Assembly (NCBI GenBank): GCA_902797525.1
Contig: CADBSZ010000232.1
Location: 1-7,183, forward strand
DNA from: an uncultured Ruminococcus sp.
GTDB lineage: Bacteria; Bacillota; Clostridia; Oscillospirales; Acutalibacteraceae
Length of the DNA stretch: 7,183 nucleotides
Direction: 5' to 3'
This document shows, piece by piece, positions 1-6,244 of this stretch. The notes beneath the pieces were generated by a model. It saw only the letters and a program-made list of their open reading frames with translations. It was not told the origin of the DNA and did no database searches. Every line of letters starts with the position of its first letter. Position 1 is the stretch's first letter. A program made the position numbers and the translations under genes.

Positions 1-1388
1 ACCTCCTGCTCCAGGACTGTGCGGATGGTGTGAACGTCCGCGCCCTTTAGCTGCGGCGCAAAGGATTCGGCCCACTGCGCGTGTTTTTCAATTTCGGCGT
101 TTTCGGCAATATTCCTGCCCTCGCGGATATCATTCTCCAGCAGCGCAAGCTCTTTGTTCAGTCTTGCAGGCAGCACCGCCAGTCCCATCACCTCAATCAG
201 TCCGATATTTTCCTTTTTAATGTGGTGGCGTTCGGGATGCGGATGGTACACGCCCATCGGGAATTCCGCGGTTGTCAGGTTGTTGCGCAGGCACAAATCC
301 ATTTCGTACAATTCGCCGCGGCGGCGCACAATCGGCGTAATCGTGTTGTGCGGCTCGCCGTTTGTCTCGGCAAAAATCTGCGCCGCTTCATCGGTATAGC
401 CGCGCCATTTTTCGAGAATATGCACCGCGAGCTTTGTCAGCTCTGTGGGGTGCTCGCCGCGAATGCGGATGACCGACATCGGCCATTTCACAATACCGCA
501 TTCAATATTCTCAAAGCCCTTGACGGTGAAGCGGTCTTCCATTTCGGCGCGCTCCATGGCAAAGGTGTAGTGGCCGCCCTGAAAGTGATCGTGACTCAAA
601 ATCGAGCCGCCGACAATCGGCAAATCGGCGTTGGAGCCGATGAAGTAATGCGGAAACTGCCGCACAAAATCAAACAGCTTTGCAAACGCGCGCTCGTTAA
701 TTGCCATCGGCACGTGCGCGGAATTAAACACAATGCAGTGCTCGTTGTAGTAAACATAGGGAGAGTATTGAAAATTGAAGCTTTCTCCTGCCAGCGTAAA
801 GGGGATGACGCGGTGGTTTGCCCTTGCCGGATGGCCGATTCTGCCGGCGTAACCTTCGTTTTCCACGCAGAGCTGGCACTTCGGATATGCCGTTGACTTT
901 GCCTTTCCTGCCGCCGCGATGTCGCGCGGATCCTTTTCGGGCTTCGACAGATTAATCGTAATGTCAATGTCGCCGTATTCGCTTGCGACCGTCCATTTTC
1001 TGTCCTTGGCAATTCTGTCGCGGCGAATGTAGTTGGTGTCGCCGCTGAATTTGTAAAACCAGTCGGTTGCCGCAAGGGGGCTTTCCGCCATTTTTTTGCT
1101 GAATACACGGCGCACCTGAGCAGGCCGCGGCGTAAGGCAGTTCATCAGTTTGGTATCAAAAATGTCGCGGTTCTCGCCCGAATCCGCAATGATTCCGCGC
1201 TGCACGGCGATGTCCGTCAGCGCCGTTAAAATATCCGCCAATGCTGCGCCTTCAACGGGCTGTGCGTCCTCACAGCCGTCCTCGCGCATGCAGTCGAGCA
1301 GCAAATTGCGCGCATAAATGGTTTCGCCCTCGTCGAGCAGTCCGGTCCGAATGCCGTATTGCAGCAGGCTTTCTATCCATTGAAACAT
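1..1388 (-). CDS. galT: Class II galactose-1-phosphate (hexose-1-phosphate) uridylyltransferase, 3' end missing
   Basis: This enzyme exchanges UMP between UDP-glucose and galactose-1-phosphate, giving UDP-galactose and glucose-1-phosphate, the second step of the cytosolic Leloir pathway. My translation from the ATG at 1388 stays open to the window edge for 462 residues. Class II family members are about 490-510 residues, so only a short C-terminal piece is missing. Visible motifs are the CxxC pair (C171, C174, in YPKCQLCVENEGYAGR), typical of this family, and GGSILSHDHFQGG with H266 and H268, the class II counterpart of the HPH motif that carries the uridylylated histidine in E. coli GalT. 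A later stretch reads GEPHNTITPIVRRRG, also typical of class II. The N-terminal transferase domain lies roughly before residue 230 and the C-terminal domain after about 245. It starts 4 bases after the galK stop and has its own strong SD, so it is the second gene of a galKT operon. The reading frame is intact throughout. The class II assignment is secure; exact sugar preference cannot be read from sequence. Confidence 0.94.
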   Translation of the reverse strand, partial: MFQWIESLLQYGIRTGLLDEGETIYARNLLLDCMREDGCEDAQPVEGAALADILTALTDIAVQRGIIADSGENRDIFDTKLMNCLTPRPAQVRRVFSKKMAESPLAATDWFYKFSGDTNYIRRDRIAKDRKWTVASEYGDIDITINLSKPEKDPRDIAAAGKAKSTAYPKCQLCVENEGYAGRIGHPARANHRVIPFTLAGESFNFQYSPYVYYNEHCIVFNSAHVPMAINERAFAKLFDFVRQFPHYFIGSNADLPIVGGSILSHDHFQGGHYTFAMERAEMEDRFTVKGFENIECGIVKWPMSVIRIRGEHPTELTKLAVHILEKWRGYTDEAAQIFAETNGEPHNTITPIVRRRGELYEMDLCLRNNLTTAEFPMGVYHPHPERHHIKKENIGLIEVMGLAVLPARLNKELALLENDIREGRNIAENAEIEKHAQWAESFAPQLKGADVHTIRTVLEQE

Positions 1389-1392
1389 GCCG

Positions 1393-2562
1393 TCACCCCT
1401 TGTCTGTCGGCAACAGCGCCGCGCCGCCGCTGATTTGCGCGGTATACACCGCAGGCGTTTTGCCGAATTGCTTTTGATATTCTGTTTGTATGGTTTTCAT
1501 AAAGCGGTCAACCGAGCCGGGCTGCACCAAATTGACTGTGCAGCCGCCAAAGCCGCCGCCCGTCATACGCGCGCCGAGCACGTTTTCCATGTTCCACGCG
1601 CATTCCGCGAGGAAGTCAAGCTCCTCACAGCTCACCTCATAGTCGTCGCGCAGGGAAACGTGCGACTGCTTCATCAGTTCTCCGAACCGCGCCACATCGC
1701 CGTTTTTCAGCGCGTTTGCCGCTTCGGTTACCCGCGCGTTCTCATACACCGCGTGCTTTGCGCGCCTGCGGCAAACAGAGTCCGTAACCGTTTGCTGCAG
1801 CGCTTCAAATTCATCGGGCGTCAGGGCGCACAGCGAGGGCGTTTTGCGGACTTCATTGATTTGCGCCAGCGCGGTTTCGCACTCTCTGCGTCGGTCGTTA
1901 TACGCCGAGGAAGCCAGCGAATGCTTGACGCCGCTGTTGACAATCACCACCGCTGCCTTGTTCTGAGGCACCGGCGCGTATTCGAGCGCCAGCGTGGCAG
2001 TGTCGAGAAGCAGGGCGCAGTCCTTTTTGCCCATGGCGCTTGCAAACTGGTCCATGATGCCGCAGTTTACGCCGATAAAGCGATTTTCCGCGAACTGACC
2101 GAACACCGCAAGCTCCTGCGCGGTGACGGAAAAGCCGTAAAGTCCTTTGAGCATGACTCCTGTCAGCACCTCAAGCGCCGCCGAGGACGACAGCCCCGAG
2201 CCGTCGGGTAAATTGCCGCAGAACGCGAGCTCCGCGCCGTGCGTGATTTCATATCCCATTGCCGCAAAGGTCTTGATGACCGCGACGGGATAGTCCGTCC
2301 ATCTGTTGCAAAGGCGCAAATTTCCGAGTGAAAAATCTATGATACCGTCGTCGGGAAAGTTCTGCGAATAAAACCGAAGCGTGTTGTCGCCGCGCTTTCT
2401 CGCCGCGCAAAAAATCCCCAAATTCAGCGCGCAGGGAAACACCCTTCCGCCGTTATAATCCGTGTGCTCGCCGATTAAATTCACCCGTCCGGGGGCAAAG
2501 CCCTCCAGCTCCGCAGCGCCGCCGAATACCGATTCAAACAGCGCCTTGACCGTTGTGTTCAT
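1393..2562 (-). CDS. galK: Galactokinase
   Basis: GalK phosphorylates alpha-D-galactose with ATP to galactose-1-phosphate, the first committed Leloir step, in the cytosol. The 389-residue product has the usual family length and all three GHMP-kinase motifs. The galactokinase signature GRVNLIGEHTDY is at residues 25-36. The ATP-binding glycine/serine loop DGSGLSSSAA is at about 120-129. The third motif GARMTGGGFGG is at about 330-340. D171 in GVNCGIMDQF matches the catalytic aspartate of the family, and E32-H33-D35 match sugar-binding positions. I chose the ATG at 2562 rather than the in-frame GTG at 2571: AAAGGCGG lies 8 bases before the ATG but would abut the GTG, and the protein then begins MNTTVKALF. 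It is the first gene after a strong promoter and is followed 4 bases later by galT, whose substrate it makes. No key residue is missing. Inducibility by galactose is plausible from the dyads at its promoter, but no regulator is in view. Confidence 0.97.
   Translation of the reverse strand: MNTTVKALFESVFGGAAELEGFAPGRVNLIGEHTDYNGGRVFPCALNLGIFCAARKRGDNTLRFYSQNFPDDGIIDFSLGNLRLCNRWTDYPVAVIKTFAAMGYEITHGAELAFCGNLPDGSGLSSSAALEVLTGVMLKGLYGFSVTAQELAVFGQFAENRFIGVNCGIMDQFASAMGKKDCALLLDTATLALEYAPVPQNKAAVVIVNSGVKHSLASSAYNDRRRECETALAQINEVRKTPSLCALTPDEFEALQQTVTDSVCRRRAKHAVYENARVTEAANALKNGDVARFGELMKQSHVSLRDDYEVSCEELDFLAECAWNMENVLGARMTGGGFGGCTVNLVQPGSVDRFMKTIQTEYQKQFGKTPAVYTAQISGGAALLPTDKG
1396..1401 (-). promoter_or_regulatory. 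galT ribosome binding site
   Basis: On the minus strand AAGGGG sits 7 bases before the galT ATG, inside the last codons of galK. It fixes the ATG at 1388 as the start and fits translation of galT closely following galK termination. Confidence 0.8.
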
Positions 2563-2570
2563 CACGCGCA

Positions 2571-2578
2571 CCGCCTTT
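2571..2578 (-). promoter_or_regulatory. galK ribosome binding site, decides the start codon
   Basis: Minus-strand AAAGGCGG has an 8-base spacer to the ATG at 2562. The in-frame GTG three codons upstream begins directly at the edge of this motif, so the site argues for the ATG. Confidence 0.7.
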
Positions 2579-2590
2579 CAGTTATACTGA
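2578..2590. promoter_or_regulatory. Candidate operator: 13-base dyad over the galK transcription start
   Basis: TCAGTTATACTGA on the plus strand is an inverted repeat with 5-base arms (TCAGT/ACTGA) around a 3-base centre. It lies between the -10 box and the galK SD, covering the predicted transcription start, a usual place for a repressor to bind. It matches no operator consensus that I recognise, and a dyad this short could arise by chance. Confidence 0.3.
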
Positions 2591-2594
2591 TTTC

Positions 2595-2623
2595 ATTATA
2601 GCGGAATCGCCGGTGTTTTGCAA
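2595..2623 (-). promoter_or_regulatory. Sigma-A type promoter for galKT
   Basis: On the minus strand a -35 box TTGCAA (2623-2618) is separated by exactly 17 bases from a perfect -10 box TATAAT (2600-2595). Transcription would begin near 2588, giving a leader of about 25 bases before the galK ATG. The stretch just upstream of the -35 is A-rich (CTAAAAAGCAAGAA), which could act as an UP-like element. The promoter sits directly after the terminator of the upstream aro operon, so gal transcription appears independent of it. Boxes and spacing are seen directly; the start site is inferred. Confidence 0.85.
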
Positions 2624-2649
2624 CATGATTCTTGCTTTTTAGGGCGATT
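2605..2649. repeat. Inverted repeat AATCGCC / GGCGATT flanking the galK -35 box
   Basis: Seven-base arms AATCGCC (2605-2611) and GGCGATT (2643-2649) are perfect inverted copies 31 bases apart. One arm lies in the spacer between the -10 and -35 boxes, the other about 20 bases upstream of the -35. The arrangement could serve cooperative regulator binding, but the arms are short and chance is a real alternative. Confidence 0.3.
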
Positions 2650-2683
2650 GTTTTGTCGCTTCGTCGCGTGACGGCTCCCTGCG

Positions 2684-2729
2684 AAAAACAAAAACGGCAG
2701 TACCAATCCCCTAAGGGTTGATACTGCCG
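2684..2729 (-). terminator. Rho-independent terminator of the aro operon
   Basis: Read on the minus strand, CGGCAGTA pairs perfectly with TACTGCCG. The stem continues inward through a G-T wobble, CAA/TTG, one A-C mismatch and a few more pairs to a tiny loop (hairpin 2695-2729). It is followed at once by TTTTTGTTTTT (2694-2684). It begins 19 bases after the pheA stop. On the plus strand no T-run follows the hairpin, so it should stop only minus-strand transcription, insulating the gal promoter from aro read-through. Confidence 0.93.
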
Positions 2730-2748
2730 ATGTTTCTTGAATGTATGC

Positions 2749-3879
2749 TCAGGAAAGCTCCTTGTAGTTGCCGAGAAAGCTGAATTCGGGCATTTCCTCG
2801 CTGAGCTGGCTGAGCAGGTCAATCACGTTTTCGCTGTGAACGCTGCCCGTAAAATCAAGATAAAACAGATATTCAAAATCCTTGCCCTTTGCAGGCCGCG
2901 ATTCGATTTTCGTCAGGTTTAAGCCGAGCGAATTGAAGCGGCACAGCAGGTTGTAAAGCGAGCCCTTGACGTGCGGCAGCGAAAAGCAAAGACTGATTTT
3001 GTTCGCGCCGGACGCGATGTAAAGCGCCTTTGAAATCACGATAAATCGTGTGGTGTTGTAGGGATTGTCCTGAAGCGAGGTGTCAAGAATTTTGAGGCCG
3101 TATTCCCTTGCCGCTTCGGGCGAGCAAATCGCCGCCACATTCAGGCGTTTTTCACACGCAACGTCGCGCGCGGCAACGGCGGTGTTCGCCTTGGAAACAG
3201 GCGTTAAGCTGTGCGCGGCAATATAAGCCTCGCACTGCGAAAGTGCCTGCGGATGCGACCAAACGATTTCAATGTCCTCAAGCGCGGATTGCTTTAACGC
3301 GCCCAGACAGTGCTCAATGCGCATGTCCAGCGCGCCGACAATGAAAAAGCGGTATTTTAAAATTAAGTCATACACCGCCGACACCGAGCCTGCCGTGGAG
3401 TTTTCTACCGGTAAAATACCGAACGTCGCCTTGCCGTCGTTCACCGCGGCAAACACATCCTCAAAGGTTCTGCAGCTCTGCTGTTCGGCGTTCGGAAACA
3501 GACGGCGCGCCGCCTCAAAGCTGTTCGCGCCCTTAATGCCCTGATAGGCAACGGTGATGCTGTCCGTTTCGGGAATTTCCTTAGCGCGCGTAATTTCGTC
3601 GCGCAGAGCCTGACCGCTGCACACGATGTTGTGCTGCAGGGCGCGCGACAGCTCCATAATGTTAGCGAACAGCAGTCGCGCCGAAGCGCCGTATTCGCCG
3701 CCCTTTTCCTGAACCTTGTCTAAAATTTCATCCTCGCGCGCCTGGTTGAGCACGGGAATGTGCTTTTCTTTTTTATAATAACCGACCTCCTTGGCGCAGT
3801 CCATTCTACGCTTGAACAGCTCAATGAGCCGGCTGTCGATTTCGTCAATTTCAACGCGGATTTCGCTTAAATCTCTCAT
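2749..3879 (-). CDS. pheA: Bifunctional chorismate mutase / prephenate dehydratase (P-protein) with ACT domain
   Basis: It rearranges chorismate to prephenate and then dehydrates and decarboxylates prephenate to phenylpyruvate, the phenylalanine branch, in the cytosol. At 376 residues it has the standard P-protein length. Residues 1-85 are an AroQ-type helical mutase: R8, R25, K36, R48, E49, S78 and Q82 line up by spacing with E. coli R11, R28, K39, R51, E52, S84 and Q88. Position 45 is Asn where E. coli has D48. Residues about 109-283 are the dehydratase, with AYQGIKGANS (111-120), PVENSTAGS (157-165), SHPQALSQC (208-216) and the catalytic Thr-Arg-Phe T277-R278-F279. Residues about 295-370 form an ACT domain with the ESRP motif (326-329), which in this family serves feedback inhibition by phenylalanine. 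The ATG lies 8 bases after the aroC stop. It is the last gene of the operon, followed by a terminator, and uses the chorismate that AroC makes. Confidence 0.97.
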   Translation of the reverse strand: MRDLSEIRVEIDEIDSRLIELFKRRMDCAKEVGYYKKEKHIPVLNQAREDEILDKVQEKGGEYGASARLLFANIMELSRALQHNIVCSGQALRDEITRAKEIPETDSITVAYQGIKGANSFEAARRLFPNAEQQSCRTFEDVFAAVNDGKATFGILPVENSTAGSVSAVYDLILKYRFFIVGALDMRIEHCLGALKQSALEDIEIVWSHPQALSQCEAYIAAHSLTPVSKANTAVAARDVACEKRLNVAAICSPEAAREYGLKILDTSLQDNPYNTTRFIVISKALYIASGANKISLCFSLPHVKGSLYNLLCRFNSLGLNLTKIESRPAKGKDFEYLFYLDFTGSVHSENVIDLLSQLSEEMPEFSFLGNYKELS

Positions 3880-3883
3880 ACCA

Positions 3884-3889
3884 TCACCT
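3884..3889 (-). promoter_or_regulatory. pheA ribosome binding site overlapping the aroC stop codon
   Basis: Minus-strand AGGTGA begins within the TAG stop of aroC; its AGG core is 7 bases from the pheA ATG. Terminating aroC ribosomes would pass directly over it, which suggests coupling between the two genes. Confidence 0.6.
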
Positions 3890-4958
3890 ACATCAAGTTG
3901 AGTATCGCAATCGCCGTCGCAGCTTCAATCACCGGCACCGCGCGCGGCACAATGCACGGGTCGTGTCTGCCGTGAATTACGAGCGTTGTGTTTTCGCCCG
4001 TTTGCAAATCAACGGTTTTTTGCGGCTGTGAAATCGAGGGCGTCGGCTTGATTGCCGCGCGGAAAATAAGGGGCATGCCGTCGGTAATACCGCCCAAAAT
4101 GCCGCCGCAGTGATTGGTTTCGGTCACCACCGCGCCGTTATTAAAGCGGAAAGAGTCGTTTGCCTGCGAGCCGCGCATGTCAGCCAGCGCAAAGCCTGCG
4201 CCGAATTCAATGCCCTTTACGGCAGGAACGCCGAACACCGCCTTGGCAATCGCGCCCTCCATGCCGTCGAACATCGGCTCGCCGATGCCTGCCGGCAAGC
4301 CCGTCACGGCGCACTCAATCACGCCGCCTACGCTGTCCTGCCCGAGGCGCGCGGTTTCCACCGCTTCACGCATGGGTGCTTCCATGGCTTTGTCAATCAG
4401 CGAAAAGGACGATTGGCTGAGCTGTTCGATGAGGGCGTCGCTGATGTTTGTGGGATGAAAGCGCTTGTCCTGCACGCCGCCGATGCTTTGAATGTGCGCG
4501 GCGATGCGGATGTGTTGCTTTTCAAGCAGCTGACGGCAAACGGCGCCTGCGAATACCAACGGAGCAGTGAGCCTGCCCGAAAAATGACCGCCGCCGCGAA
4601 TGTCGTTGGCGGCGTTATATTTTACATACGCTGTGTAGTCGCTGTGACCGGGGCGCGGCTTTGACAGCAGGTTGCCGTAGTCCTGTGAGCGCGTGTTGGT
4701 GTTTTCTATTACTGCACACAGCGGCGCGCCGGTCAGGGTGTTGCCGAGCATGCCGGACAAAATGTTCGGCAGATCGCTTTCCCTGCGCGGTGTGGCGGTT
4801 TTGTCGCGGCCGGGCGCGCGGCGTGCCATTTGCAGCAGCACCCTGTCCATGTCGATGGTTTCGCCGGCAGGCAGACCGTCAATCACCACGCCGATGCCGC
4901 TGCCGTGGCTTTCGCCGAATATTGAAATTTTGATTTTTTCTCCGTAGGTTGAGGACAT
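3888..4958 (-). CDS. aroC: Chorismate synthase
   Basis: AroC removes phosphate from 5-enolpyruvylshikimate-3-phosphate to give chorismate, the last common step, and needs reduced FMN as cofactor. The 356-residue length is normal. All three family signatures are visible: GESHGSGIGVVIDGLPAG at 15-32 with the catalytic-site His18; DIRGGGHFSGRLTA at 119-132; and GRHDPCIVPRAVPV at 330-343. The second conserved histidine is H105 in RPGHSDY, and the substrate-binding arginine region RRAPGRDK is at 46-53. In signature two, E. coli-type enzymes read GGGRSSARET while this one reads GGGHFSGRLT, a variant I associate with clostridial enzymes. The start is the ATG at 4958, with GGAGGA 7 bases upstream. 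It lies 20 bases after aroA, which supplies its substrate, and 8 bases before pheA, which uses its product. Whether the organism makes reduced FMN with a separate flavin reductase cannot be told from here. Confidence 0.97.
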   Translation of the reverse strand: MSSTYGEKIKISIFGESHGSGIGVVIDGLPAGETIDMDRVLLQMARRAPGRDKTATPRRESDLPNILSGMLGNTLTGAPLCAVIENTNTRSQDYGNLLSKPRPGHSDYTAYVKYNAANDIRGGGHFSGRLTAPLVFAGAVCRQLLEKQHIRIAAHIQSIGGVQDKRFHPTNISDALIEQLSQSSFSLIDKAMEAPMREAVETARLGQDSVGGVIECAVTGLPAGIGEPMFDGMEGAIAKAVFGVPAVKGIEFGAGFALADMRGSQANDSFRFNNGAVVTETNHCGGILGGITDGMPLIFRAAIKPTPSISQPQKTVDLQTGENTTLVIHGRHDPCIVPRAVPVIEAATAIAILNLM

Positions 4959-4965
4959 TGAGGCT

Positions 4966-4971
4966 TCCTCC
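4966..4971 (-). promoter_or_regulatory. aroC ribosome binding site
   Basis: Minus-strand GGAGGA, close to the full anti-16S match, lies 7 bases before the aroC ATG in the 20-base gap after aroA. It is the best SD in the window and supports the start at 4958. Confidence 0.8.
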
Positions 4972-4978
4972 GTTCTCG

Positions 4979-6241
4979 TCAGTTGATGATTGCGCTGCCG
5001 CCGATTTTTTGATAATCCTCATAAAAACCGGGATAGCTTTTGTTAATGCTCATAGCGTCGGTGCAGGTAACGGCGCCGCGCAGCTTTGCCGCGCAGATTG
5101 CTGCGGACATCACAATGCGATGGTCGTTGCAGCCGTTCACACTGCCTCCGCCGAGCGTGCCGACGCCGGTTATTTCCAGTCCGTCCTCCAGCTCGCTCAC
5201 CTTGCCGCCCAGAGCATTGAGCAGCGCGGCGGTGGATTTCAGACGGTCGCTTTCCTTTATGCGCAGACGTCCGGCGTTGATGATTTCGGTTTTACCCTCG
5301 GCAAAGCAGGCGCACACCGCCAAAACAGGCACCAAATCGGGAATCTGCGACGCGTCAATCGTTATGCCGCGCATGGGCGCCTTTGACACGGTAATGCAGC
5401 CGCCGTCCTGGTTTACCTGCGCGCCGAATTCGCGCAGCAGCGCCGCGATTTTGCGGTCGCCCTGCGAGGAGTCGATGTTCGCGTTTTTGACGGTTACTTC
5501 GCCGCCAATTGCGCCTGCTGCCAAAAAGAACGCCGCCTGCGACCAGTCGCCGTCGGTGGTGTAGTCCGAGGGAATATAGTGCTGCTTGCCGCGAACATGC
5601 CAGCCGCGGTCGGTCATGTCCACCTCAATACCGAACTTCGACATTGTGCGGATGGTCATGTTGATGTAGCCCTTACTTTGGACGGGCGAGGTCAAAATGA
5701 TGTCGCTGTCGCCGTCAAGCAGGGGCAGGGCAAACAGCAGGCCTGTAATAAACTGCGAGCTGACGTCGCCGGGAATGTAAAAAACGCCGCTGTTCAACTT
5801 GCCGCGCACGGTCAGAGGAAGTCCTCCCTGCGTTTCGCAGGCAACGCCTTTTTGGGGCAGGGCGTCGGTGTAAATGCCGATGGGGCGCTCGGGCAGTCTG
5901 CCGGAGCCGGTAAAGGTCGCCTCAACGCCGCCTGCCGCCGCCACGGGAATCAAAAACCGCAGCGTACTGCCGCTCTCATGACAGTCTAACAGGGCTGATT
6001 TGATTTCAAACAGATGCGTGCCGTCCACCGTCAGCACATTGTTTTCGATTTTGGTTGCCGCGCCCAGCGCCTCCACACAGCGAATGGTCGCCGAAATGTC
6101 GTCCGAAAGCGCGACAGGGGAGATGGTGCACACGCCCTTCGACAGTGCCGCGCAGATAATCGCGCGGTGCACGTCGCTTTTTGACGGCGGCGCAAAAACC
6201 GTGCCGCTTGGTACAAACGGCGAATAAGTTACATTGCTCAT
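4979..6241 (-). CDS. aroA: 3-phosphoshikimate 1-carboxyvinyltransferase (EPSP synthase)
   Basis: AroA transfers the enolpyruvyl group of PEP to shikimate-3-phosphate, giving EPSP, and is the target of glyphosate. The 420 residues match the family. Near the N-terminus PPSKSDVHRA (18-27) carries the conserved K21, S22 and R26. ESGSTLRF (89-96) is the PEP/glyphosate loop. DGDWSQAAFFLAAGA corresponds to the mid-protein SSA..FLAA segment. D302 in IPDLVPVLAV matches the catalytic aspartate (E. coli D313). RIKESDRL has E330 (E. coli E341). NDHRIVM is the C-terminal motif. The loop differs from the E. coli form GTAMRP, reading GSTLRF. The start ATG lies only 3 bases after the aroB stop and has no clear SD, so translation is probably coupled to aroB. 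The product feeds AroC, encoded 20 bases downstream. Assignment as EPSP synthase rather than its relative MurA rests on KESDRL, NDHRIVM and the aro context. Confidence 0.97.
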   Translation of the reverse strand: MSNVTYSPFVPSGTVFAPPSKSDVHRAIICAALSKGVCTISPVALSDDISATIRCVEALGAATKIENNVLTVDGTHLFEIKSALLDCHESGSTLRFLIPVAAAGGVEATFTGSGRLPERPIGIYTDALPQKGVACETQGGLPLTVRGKLNSGVFYIPGDVSSQFITGLLFALPLLDGDSDIILTSPVQSKGYINMTIRTMSKFGIEVDMTDRGWHVRGKQHYIPSDYTTDGDWSQAAFFLAAGAIGGEVTVKNANIDSSQGDRKIAALLREFGAQVNQDGGCITVSKAPMRGITIDASQIPDLVPVLAVCACFAEGKTEIINAGRLRIKESDRLKSTAALLNALGGKVSELEDGLEITGVGTLGGGSVNGCNDHRIVMSAAICAAKLRGAVTCTDAMSINKSYPGFYEDYQKIGGSAIIN

Positions 6242-6244
6242 AAG

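Noticed and set aside
81..896. Long plus-strand open frame (271 codons) opposite galT
   Set aside because: It lies wholly antisense to a clearly conserved galT frame, shows no recognisable domain, and has a composition expected from the opposite strand of a GC-rich gene.
596..1108. Minus-strand open frame (170 codons) overlapping galT in another frame
   Set aside because: The galT frame through this region carries the CxxC and HDH motifs and is continuous; the alternative is low-complexity and Arg/Thr-rich.
1387..2211. Long plus-strand open frame (274 codons) opposite galK
   Set aside because: It is antisense to the galactokinase motifs. The Arg/His/Ala-rich product is a typical shadow, with no SD or family resemblance.
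2563..2571. In-frame GTG at 2571 as the galK start
   Set aside because: AAAGGCGG would abut the GTG, leaving no spacer, whereas it is 8 bases from the ATG at 2562.
2655..2670. Tandem GTCGC-containing direct repeat between terminator and promoter
   Set aside because: Only two short, imperfect copies (GTCGCTTC, GTCGCGTG); not enough to call an operator or repeat array.
2562..2822. Small minus-strand open frame (86 codons) spanning the end of pheA and the intergenic gap
   Set aside because: It runs through the terminator hairpin and gal promoter and overlaps pheA in another frame; no SD or conserved features.
4110..4664. Plus-strand open frame (184 codons) opposite aroC
   Set aside because: It is antisense to conserved aroC signatures, and other plus-strand frames overlap it in the same place, as expected from composition.
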